Assembly: GCF_009720385.1 (NCBI RefSeq)
Contig: NZ_WARX01000020.1
Location: forward strand, 124,001-188,000
Length of the DNA: 64,000 nt
Direction: 5' to 3'
From: Catellatospora vulcania
GTDB lineage: Bacteria; Actinomycetota; Actinomycetes; Mycobacteriales; Micromonosporaceae
The notes beneath the pieces were generated by a model. It searched no databases. It saw nothing but the letters and a program-made list of their open reading frames with translations, and was not told the DNA's origin. Numbering within the stretch: position 1 is the stretch's first letter; each line of letters opens with the position of its first letter. Below, piece by piece: positions 57,816-64,000 of this stretch. The position numbers and the translations under genes were made by a program.

Positions 57816-58682
57816 TCAGAGGACTTTGCTGAGGAAGTCGCGGGTGCGGGGGTGTTGCGGGTTGGCGAGGACTTCGCGGGGTGCGCCGGATTCGATGACG
57901 ACGCCGTCGTCCATGAAGATGAGCTGGTCGCCGACCTCGCGGGCGAAGCCGATCTCGTGGGTGACCACGACCATGGTCATACCGGAGCGGGCCAGGTCCT
58001 TCATCGCGTCGAGGACGTCGCCGACCAGTTCGGGGTCCAGGGCGCTGGTGGGCTCGTCGAACAGCATCAGTTTGGGGTCCATGGCCAGGGCGCGGGCGAT
58101 CGCCACGCGCTGCTGCTGGCCGCCGGACAGCTGCGACGGGTAGTTGCCCGCCTTGTCGGCCAGGCCGACCCGGTCGAGCAGTTCGATGCCGCGCCGCCGG
58201 GACTCCGCCTTGCTCTGCCCCTTGACCATCGTCGGGGCCTCCATCACGTTCTCCAGCGCGCACATGTGCGGGAACAGGTTGAACCGCTGGAACACCATGC
58301 CGATCTCGCGGCGCTGCGCGGCGACCGCCTTGTCGTGCAGCTCGTACAGCTTGTCGCCCTTCTGCTGGTAGCCGACGAGCTTGCCGTCGACCCAGATCCG
58401 CCCGGCGTCGATCTTCTCCAGGTGGTTGATGCAGCGCAGGAACGTCGACTTGCCCGACCCGGACGGGCCCAGCACCACGCACACGTTGCCGCGCGGCACG
58501 GTGACGTCGATCCCGCGCAGCACCTTCACGTGCCCGAACGCCTTGTGCACGTTCTCCGCCCGGACCATGGGCTCCGCGGCGTCGCCCCCGGCGCGGACCA
58601 CGGGCTCCGCGACCTCGCCCCCGAGGCGGACCACGGGCTCCGCGTCGTCGTCCGGCGCGCGGTGGCGCGCCTGGTCGCTCAT
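57816..58682 (-). CDS. Polar amino-acid ABC importer, ATP-binding protein
   Basis: The 288-residue ATPase has Walker [10 protein letters not shown] (about 72-80), the Q-loop in [13 protein letters not shown], signature [10 protein letters not shown], Walker [13 protein letters not shown] and H-loop VVTHE. It belongs to the GlnQ/HisP type. The N-terminus carries about 38 extra residues made of three near-copies of [13 protein letters not shown] units, absent from the family; the DNA there repeats with a 33-bp period. An internal ATG at 58568 would give the normal start, but GAGGTGGGGG precedes the longer ATG. The permease lies 49 bases upstream. Confidence 0.9.
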   Translation of the reverse strand: MSDQARHRAPDDDAEPVVRLGGEVAEPVVRAGGDAAEPMVRAENVHKAFGHVKVLRGIDVTVPRGNVCVVLGPSGSGKSTFLRCINHLEKIDAGRIWVDGKLVGYQQKGDKLYELHDKAVAAQRREIGMVFQRFNLFPHMCALENVMEAPTMVKGQSKAESRRRGIELLDRVGLADKAGNYPSQLSGGQQQRVAIARALAMDPKLMLFDEPTSALDPELVGDVLDAMKDLARSGMTMVVVTHEIGFAREVGDQLIFMDDGVVIESGAPREVLANPQHPRTRDFLSKVL

Positions 58683-58731
58683 GCCCCCACCTCGCCCGGC
58701 TCGGTCGCGGCGCCGGGGTCGCTTCGCTCGG

Positions 58732-59709
58732 TCATGGCAGCTCCGGGTTCGCTCCGTGCTCGGCGGCGAGGCCTTCGAGCTTCATCTTCGCCTTGTCGGC
58801 GCGGCCGTAGCCGCGGGAGAAGCGCTTCTCCAGGAAGTACTGGCCGACCAGCAGGATGCTGACCAGGAACAGGTACCACAGGATCGCCGCGACCAGCATC
58901 GGGAACACCTGGAAGGTGCGGTTGCCGATGGCCGAGAGCTGGAAGAACAGCTCGGCGGTGACCGGCACCGCGATGAGCAGCGAGGTGTCCTTCAGCATGG
59001 CGATGGTCTCGTTGCCGGTCGGCGGGATGATCACCCGCATGGCCTGCGGCAGCACCACCCGCCGCAGCGCCTGGCCGCGGCTCATGCCCAGCGCGGTGGC
59101 GGCCTCGTCCTGGCCCGGGTCGACCGACATCATGCCGGCCCGCACGATCTCGGCCATGTACGCCGCCTCCGACAGCGCCAGGCCCAGCACGCCGACCCAG
59201 AAGCCTACGAGCAGCTCGCGGGTGGAGATGCCGAACAGCCGCCAGTGCGCGTTCTCCAGCCCGAACAGCTTGCCGAGGTAGGTGTCGAACGGGACGCCGA
59301 TCTCCAGGCGCGGCCAGAGGATGCCCAGGTTGCCCATGACGATCAGGAGCACGTACCGGGGCACGGCCCGGAAGAACCAGGTGTACGCCCACGAGGTGCC
59401 GCGCAGGATCGGGTTGTTGGACAGCCGCGCGACCGCGACGATGACGCCCAGCACCACGCCGATGATCATCGCCAGGACCGTGATCGTGACGGTGCCGACC
59501 AGCCCGCGCATCACCGGTGGCGTGAACATGTTCTGGAACATGAACTTCCACTGGAAGGCGCTGTTGGTGACCAGCAGGTGCACGAACATCGCCACCAGCA
59601 CCGCGATCACCGCGATCGCGACCCACCGCCCCGGGTGCCGGACCGGGATGGCCTTGATCGGTTCGGCGTCCCGCGGCACCGGGGTGGCCGACGTGTCCGG
59701 GATGGTCAT
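58732..59709 (-). CDS. Polar amino-acid ABC importer, permease
   Basis: The 325-residue protein has an N-terminal helix ([19 protein letters not shown]) and a core of about five helices of the HisMQ type, with the EAA loop [21 protein letters not shown] near residues 205-225 that contacts the ATPase. The C-terminus is basic and charged. It lies three bases after the binding-protein stop and 49 bases before the ATPase gene. It probably works as a homodimer because only one permease gene is present. Confidence 0.92.
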   Translation of the reverse strand: MTIPDTSATPVPRDAEPIKAIPVRHPGRWVAIAVIAVLVAMFVHLLVTNSAFQWKFMFQNMFTPPVMRGLVGTVTITVLAMIIGVVLGVIVAVARLSNNPILRGTSWAYTWFFRAVPRYVLLIVMGNLGILWPRLEIGVPFDTYLGKLFGLENAHWRLFGISTRELLVGFWVGVLGLALSEAAYMAEIVRAGMMSVDPGQDEAATALGMSRGQALRRVVLPQAMRVIIPPTGNETIAMLKDTSLLIAVPVTAELFFQLSAIGNRTFQVFPMLVAAILWYLFLVSILLVGQYFLEKRFSRGYGRADKAKMKLEGLAAEHGANPELP

Positions 59710-59712
59710 GGC

Positions 59713-60597
59713 CTACGGGTTGATCTGCGCGCTGGGCACGGCGCCCGCCTGCACGCCCCAGTTGGAGAGGATCTTCTCGTACGACCCGTTCTTGATCAGC
59801 TCGTCGACGGCGCCCTGCAGCGCCTTGGCCATCTCGGCCTGGTTGTTGCCGACCACGTAGCCGTACGGGGCCGAGTCGTAGATGCTGCCGAGCAGCTCCA
59901 GCTGGCCGTTGGACTGCTTGACCGCGTACGCCGCGACCGGCGAGTCGGCCAGCATGGCGTCGTCCTTGCCGGACACCACGGAGCTGGCGACCTGATCCTG
60001 GCCGGCGTAGGGCTGGATGGTCACGGCCGGCTTGCCCGCGGCGACGCACGCCTCGGAGCGCTTGGTGATGTCCTCGAACTGCACCGTGTCCTTCTGCACC
60101 GCGATGCGCTTGCCGCACGGGTCGTCGGGGTTGATCCCGGCCGGGTTGCCGGTCTTGGCCGCCCACTGGGTGCCGGCGCTGAAGTAGGTCACCATCTGCG
60201 CCTGCTTCTTGCGCTCGTCGTTGACGGTGAACGAGGAGACGCCGACCTCGTACTTGCCGGAGCCGACGCCCGGGATGATGTCGCCGAAGGTCGCCGGCTG
60301 GAACTCGGCGGTCAGCCCGAGAGTCTGGGCGACGGCTTTGAACAGGTCGACGTCGAAGCCGACGACGGTGGAACCGTCGGGGGCGAGGAACTCGTTCGGG
60401 GCGTACGTCGCGTCGACGCCCACCAGGATCTTGCCGTCGGACCTGATCGCCTCTGGCACCATCGCGGCCAGCGTCGGGTTCACCGACACGCTGGGCGCCG
60501 CGCTCGGGGATGCGGAGGGCTCGCCACCGCCGCAACCGCCCGCGGCCAGCGCGAGCGCGAACGCCCCGACCGGAATCAGTCTCTTGAGCACATCCAT
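59713..60597 (-). CDS. Polar amino-acid ABC importer, substrate-binding lipoprotein
   Basis: The 294-residue protein has a lipoprotein signal (LIPVGAFALALAAGGC, Cys at 22), a Ser/Pro linker and a type II periplasmic binding fold (PF00497): VGVDATYAPNEFLAPDGSTV near residues 59-78, GFDVDLFKAVAQTLGL, and the domain-2 region with DSAPYGYVVGNN. These fit polar amino-acid binders such as those for glutamine or cystine. Two more Cys (about 159 and 182) may form a disulfide. ATG 60597 or the GTG two codons later at 60591 could be the start: AAAGGGG lies right before the ATG. Confidence 0.9.
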   Translation of the reverse strand: MDVLKRLIPVGAFALALAAGGCGGGEPSASPSAAPSVSVNPTLAAMVPEAIRSDGKILVGVDATYAPNEFLAPDGSTVVGFDVDLFKAVAQTLGLTAEFQPATFGDIIPGVGSGKYEVGVSSFTVNDERKKQAQMVTYFSAGTQWAAKTGNPAGINPDDPCGKRIAVQKDTVQFEDITKRSEACVAAGKPAVTIQPYAGQDQVASSVVSGKDDAMLADSPVAAYAVKQSNGQLELLGSIYDSAPYGYVVGNNQAEMAKALQGAVDELIKNGSYEKILSNWGVQAGAVPSAQINP

Positions 60598-60710
60598 CCC
60601 CTTTGCGTACCGTGTGATGATTCACGGTAACGCAAAGTGAGTCGCATCCTGGTCTGAACCGGGGCACACCACCCCACCCGGCGAGCCGCCGCGGCGTGCC
60701 GGCACGAATG

Positions 60711-60760
60711 CGGGCGGCCCGCCGCCCACGCCCCGCAGGACGCGTGCGACGGGCCGCCCG
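60711..60760 (-). terminator. Hairpin downstream of livF
   Basis: CGGGCGGCCCG pairs with CGGGCCGCCCG with one mismatch, around a 28-base loop, 15 bases past the livF stop. Its long loop and lack of T-run make it only a weak candidate. Confidence 0.4.
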
Positions 60761-60775
60761 TCAGCCGATCAGCGA

Positions 60776-61486
60776 TCAGGCCACGCCGAGGTAGGCCGCC
60801 TTCACCGCAGGGTCGTGCAGCAGGTCGGAGCCCGTGCCCTCCTTGACGATGTTGCCGGTCTCCAGGACGTACGCCCGGTGGGCCCGGGACAGGGCCTGCT
60901 GGGCGTTCTGCTCCACCAGCAGCACCGTGGTGCCCTGCTGGTTGATCTCCGTGATGATCGTGAAGATCTGCTGGATGATCATCGGAGCGAGGCCCATCGA
61001 GGGCTCGTCGAGCAGCAGCAGCTTCGGGCGCGCCATCAGCGCGCGGCCGACCGCGAGCATCTGCTGCTCACCGCCCGACAGCGTGCCGCCGGCCTGCTTG
61101 CGCCGCTCGAGCAGGCGCGGGAACAGGCCGAAGACCCGCTCCATGTCCTTCGCGACCGCCGCGTGGTCGCGCCGGATGTACGCGCCCATCTCCAGGTTCT
61201 CCTGCACCGTCATGCCCGGGAACACACCCCGGCCCTCCGGCGCCTGGCAGATGCCGCGGGCCACCCGCAGATCCGCCCGTACCTTGCTGATGTCCTCGCC
61301 CTGGAAGCGGATCGCGCCCCGGGAGACCGCCCGCAGACCCGAGATGGCCCGCATGATGGTCGACTTGCCGGCGCCGTTCGCGCCGATCAGCGCGACGACC
61401 TCGCCCTCGTTGACGTGCAGGCTGATGCCGTGCAGGGCCTGGATCCGCCCGTAGTGCAGCGTGATGTCGTCGATCTCAAGCAGCAT
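60776..61486 (-). CDS. livF: Branched-chain amino-acid ABC importer, ATP-binding protein LivF
   Basis: The 236-residue ATPase has Walker A GANGAGKST (about 36-44), the LivF-like RGICQAPEGRGVFPGMTVQENL, signature LSGGEQQMLA, Walker B LLLLDEPSMGLAP and HAYVLETG near the C-terminus. Together with LivG it energises uptake of leucine, isoleucine and valine. The start overlaps livG by eleven bases. It is the last gene of the operon. Confidence 0.95.
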   Translation of the reverse strand: MLLEIDDITLHYGRIQALHGISLHVNEGEVVALIGANGAGKSTIMRAISGLRAVSRGAIRFQGEDISKVRADLRVARGICQAPEGRGVFPGMTVQENLEMGAYIRRDHAAVAKDMERVFGLFPRLLERRKQAGGTLSGGEQQMLAVGRALMARPKLLLLDEPSMGLAPMIIQQIFTIITEINQQGTTVLLVEQNAQQALSRAHRAYVLETGNIVKEGTGSDLLHDPAVKAAYLGVA

Positions 61487-62255
61487 CGGGAACTCCCAGG
61501 TACGCAGCGACCACCTTCGGGTTGTCCCGCACCTCGGCCGGGGTGCCCTCGGCGATCTTCTTGCCGAACTCGAGCACGATGATCCGGTCCGTCACACCCA
61601 TGACCAGACGCATGTCGTGCTCGATGAGCAGCACGGTCACGCCCGAGTCACGGATCTTCTTGATCAGCTCGAGCAGCGCGACCTTCTCGGCCGGGTTGAA
61701 GCCGGCAGCCGGCTCGTCCAGGCAGAGCAGGGCCGGGTTGGTGGCCAGCGCGCGGGCGATCTCCAGCCGGCGCTGGTCGCCGTAGGACAGGTTGCGCGCC
61801 AGGTCGTCGCTGCGCCCCGTGATGCCCACGAAGTCCAGCAACTCCAGCGCCCGCGCCTTGCTCCGGCGCTCCTCACGCCAGTGCTTGGGCAGCCGCAGCA
61901 GCGCCGTCGGCACACTGGTCGTGTTGTGCGCGTCGGCCCCGACCAGCACGTTCTCCAGCGCCGTCATCTCCGGGAAGAGACGGATGTTCTGGAACGTGCG
62001 GGCCATGCCCATCTTGGTGATCTTGTTTCGCTTCTTGCCGCTGACCTGCTCGCCCTTGAACCGGATCTGGCCCTCGGTCGGCAGGTAGACACCGGTCATC
62101 GCGTTGAAGCAGGTGGTCTTGCCGGCGCCGTTCGGGCCGATCAGACCGAGGATCTCGCCCTCGTACAGGGTGAAGTCCACCTGGTTCAGCGCGACCACGC
62201 CGCCGAAACGCAGCGTGACGTTGTCGACCTCCAGCAGTGGCTTGCGCTCACTCAA
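61476..62255 (-). CDS. livG: Branched-chain amino-acid ABC importer, ATP-binding protein LivG
   Basis: The 259-residue ATPase has Walker A GPNGAGKTT (about 32-40), the long LivG-type insertion around MGMARTFQNIRLFPEMTALE, signature LSYGDQRRLEIA (degenerate as usual in LivG), Walker B LLCLDEPAAGFNP and H-loop LLIEHDM. The start is TTG 62255: AAGGAGG lies nine bases upstream, and homologues begin near SERKPLLEVDNVT. This places an eight-base overlap with livM (TTGAGTGA). The ATG at 62297 would need a longer overlap. Confidence 0.93.
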   Translation of the reverse strand: MSERKPLLEVDNVTLRFGGVVALNQVDFTLYEGEILGLIGPNGAGKTTCFNAMTGVYLPTEGQIRFKGEQVSGKKRNKITKMGMARTFQNIRLFPEMTALENVLVGADAHNTTSVPTALLRLPKHWREERRSKARALELLDFVGITGRSDDLARNLSYGDQRRLEIARALATNPALLCLDEPAAGFNPAEKVALLELIKKIRDSGVTVLLIEHDMRLVMGVTDRIIVLEFGKKIAEGTPAEVRDNPKVVAAYLGVPDAA

Positions 62256-63456
62256 CGGGGGCCACCTCCTTCTGACGGTCCTTGAGCTCGGCCGCACGGC
62301 GGCGGTTCGGCCACAGGCCCTGCGGACGGTAGATCATCACGACGATCAGCAGCGCGCCGAAGATGATGAAGCGCAGCGACGTCGGGCTGGTGTCCAGGCG
62401 GAAGATGCCGAACACGTCCACCGAGTGCGGCCAGCCGAACACGTCGCCGACCGAACGCAGCCACTCCGGCAGGTAGATCACCAGGAAGCCGCCCAGGATC
62501 GCGCCGCCGATGCTGCCCGCGCCGCCCAGCACGACCGCCGCCAGCACCAGGATCGAGTTCTCCAGGCTGAACGTGGCCGAGTTGACGAAGTTGGCCTGGC
62601 CCGCCCAGAGCGTGCCGGACAGACCGCCGACCGCCGCGCCGATCGCGAACGCCCACAGCTTGAACTTGAACGTGGGCACGCCCATCAGCTCGGCCGCGTC
62701 CTCGTCCTCGCGGATCGCGATCCACGCCCGGCCGACCCGGCTGTTGGCCAGGTTCCGGATCAGGAAGATCACCGCGATGATCACGGTCAGCACGAGCCAG
62801 TAGTACGGCGACCAGTCCAGGATGCCGAAGACCGGCGAGCCGTCGGACCAGGTGCCGGGCGGGTGCGCGACGCTCGGGATGCCCCGGTCGCCGTTCAGGA
62901 TCCAGTCCTGGTTCTTCGCCACGATCCGGATGATCTCGGCAAAGCCCAGCGTCACGATCGCCAGGTAGTCACCGCGCAGTCGCAGCGTCGGCCAGCCGAG
63001 CAGCACACCCGACAGCAGCGCCAGCGACACGCCGATCGGCACCGTCACCAGCCACGGCCACGGGCTCTCCAGCCAGTTGTACTCCGTGATCAGCTTGCTG
63101 TCCGGCGAGGTCAGCAGCGCCACCGTGTACGCGCCTACGGCGAAGAAGCCGAAGAAGCCGAGGTCCAGCAGACCCGCGTAGCCCAGCACCACGTTCAGGC
63201 CCAGGGCCAGCAGAATGTAGTAACCGCACTGGAACAGCACGTTGGCCATGTCCGAGCCGGTGGTGTAGAAGGGCAGATACCCGCTGCCCACCGGGATCGG
63301 GAAGCCCAGGTTCTCGTAGAAGCCCTTGAGCGGCAGCACGTAGAGCAGCGCGATGCCGACGACGATCGCGGCGATGCGGGCCGGCTTCGGCAGCGCCCGG
63401 AAGCGGTCCCCGAGGTGCAGACCGCGACGCGGCTGCTTGATCGGTTCGGTCGTCAT
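62248..63456 (-). CDS. livM: Branched-chain amino-acid ABC importer, permease LivM
   Basis: The 402-residue membrane protein has about ten helices. LivM features are NVVLGYAGLLDLGFFGFFAVGAY (about 88-110), TLRLRGDYLAIVTLGFAEIIR (about 155-175), and the ATPase-contacting loop GRAWIAIREDEDAAELMGV near 245. The N-terminal 25 residues are basic. The start overlaps the livH stop by four bases (ATGA). It pairs with LivH as the membrane channel. Confidence 0.95.
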   Translation of the reverse strand: MTTEPIKQPRRGLHLGDRFRALPKPARIAAIVVGIALLYVLPLKGFYENLGFPIPVGSGYLPFYTTGSDMANVLFQCGYYILLALGLNVVLGYAGLLDLGFFGFFAVGAYTVALLTSPDSKLITEYNWLESPWPWLVTVPIGVSLALLSGVLLGWPTLRLRGDYLAIVTLGFAEIIRIVAKNQDWILNGDRGIPSVAHPPGTWSDGSPVFGILDWSPYYWLVLTVIIAVIFLIRNLANSRVGRAWIAIREDEDAAELMGVPTFKFKLWAFAIGAAVGGLSGTLWAGQANFVNSATFSLENSILVLAAVVLGGAGSIGGAILGGFLVIYLPEWLRSVGDVFGWPHSVDVFGIFRLDTSPTSLRFIIFGALLIVVMIYRPQGLWPNRRRAAELKDRQKEVAPVE

Positions 63457-64000
63457 GCGCGGGCCCTCCCCAGCGATTCTCCCAGCAGACCGGTGGGGCG
63501 GAACATCAGCAGCACCAGCAGCACCACGAACGCGATGACGTTGGTCCAGTTCGAGCCGAACAGCGCGGCGCCGTAGGCCTCGACCAGCCCGAGCAGCAGA
63601 CCACCGATGAGCGCGCCGCGCAGGTTGCCGATACCGCCCAGCACGGCGGCGGAGAACGCCTTCAGACCGATCAGGAAGCCACCGTTGAAGCGGGTGTTTC
63701 CCTGCTTGAGGTTGTAGAAGACCGCGGCGACGCCGGCCAGCAGGCCGCCCAGGAGGAACACCAGCGCGATCACGCGGCCCTTGTTCACACCCATCAGTGC
63801 GGCGGTGTCGGCGTCCTGGGCCACCGCCCGGATGCCCCGGCCGAAGCGGGTCTTGGAGACGAACCAGTCCAGCGCGAACATCACGCCCAGCGCGACCACG
63901 AGGGTCATCAGCTGCACCGGCGTCACCGTCCAGCCGCCTGCGGTGAAGAGCGGAGTGCTCGGCAGAATGCTCGGAATGCCCTGCTGACGACGCTCGGTGA
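63453..64000 (-). CDS. livH: Branched-chain amino-acid ABC importer, permease LivH (C-terminal part)
   Basis: The frame stays open to the end of the window, so this is the C-terminal 181 residues or so of the permease. The LivH hallmark loop TRFGRGIRAVAQDADTAALM and the helices VIALVFLLGGLLAGVAAVF and GLKAFSAAVLGGIGNLRGAL are visible. The ATPase-contact loop is intact. A GTG at 63926 is an internal codon, not the true start, because homologous sequence (PLFTAGGWTVTPVQLM) continues upstream. The substrate-binding protein gene is expected beyond the window. Confidence 0.92.
   Translation of the reverse strand, partial: TERRQQGIPSILPSTPLFTAGGWTVTPVQLMTLVVALGVMFALDWFVSKTRFGRGIRAVAQDADTAALMGVNKGRVIALVFLLGGLLAGVAAVFYNLKQGNTRFNGGFLIGLKAFSAAVLGGIGNLRGALIGGLLLGLVEAYGAALFGSNWTNVIAFVVLLVLLMFRPTGLLGESLGRARA

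Overview
The window is very GC-rich chromosomal DNA, densely packed and with strong codon-position bias (many long antisense shadow frames). GTG and TTG starts, a mycolyl-free actinomycete gene set (whiA, an XRE/DUF397 pair, F420/PPOX protein, LppU-like proteins) and the order tpiA-pgk-gap-whiA-yvcK-rapZ-uvrC-uvrA point to an actinomycete, most likely Micromonosporaceae; the genus cannot be fixed from sequence reading alone. I see no insertion sequence, prophage, integrase, rRNA or tRNA.

Layout. 1-12 kb (minus strand): lower glycolysis (tpiA partial, pgk, gap), then whiA-yvcK-rapZ, uvrC, a Tat/lipoprotein Rieske protein and uvrA. 12-18 kb: a divergent tetR/SDR pair with twin operators, an LppU-like zinc-ribbon membrane protein, rsgA, a WhiJ-like XRE + DUF397 pair with a divergent small Cys/His protein, and a VOC protein. 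18-26 kb: an ABC exporter operon of two ~980-residue paralogous FtsX-type permeases and one ATPase, then a secreted SH3/glucosaminidase-like protein that has lost its catalytic Glu. 26-33 kb: typA, lysoplasmalogenase, a second LppU-like paralogue, and a muropeptide-recycling set (class A beta-lactamase-like hydrolase, dipeptide epimerase, NlpC/P60 peptidase). 32-36 kb: a TerC family Mn exporter gene behind a yybP-ykoY manganese riboswitch, and pnuC-nadR for NAD salvage. 36-46 kb: small enzymes, a 53-residue orphan gene, a tandem GNAT protein, a DUF2238 membrane protein, a secreted GH10 xylanase with two carbohydrate-binding modules, a hemerythrin-like protein, uvrB and an internally duplicated lipoprotein. 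47-57 kb: coaE, rpsA, a methyltransferase, an APC amino-acid permease, a secreted subtilase, gluconokinase and polA. 57-64 kb: a PPOX/F420 protein, a polar amino-acid ABC importer and the branched-chain amino-acid importer livHMGF (livH runs off the end).

How it fits together. Housekeeping DNA repair (uvrA, uvrB, uvrC, polA), translation (rpsA, typA, rsgA) and central carbon genes are interleaved with wall-peptide recycling, amino-acid import and secreted hydrolases, as expected for a soil saprophyte.

The most unusual signal is non-coding. Eleven imperfect palindromes, bounded by GATC (one end is GGTC in one copy) and of fixed length within each family (55 bp x5, 61 bp x3, 75 bp x2, 67 bp x1), sit between genes. 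Each one lies 3' of at least one gene and none lies between two divergent starts. A second pattern is a set of at least twelve genes with a TANNNT hexamer 6-8 nt before the start codon and no obvious Shine-Dalgarno sequence, indicating widespread leaderless transcription. Two longer-unit tandem arrays (36-bp and about 26-bp units) occupy other intergenic gaps.
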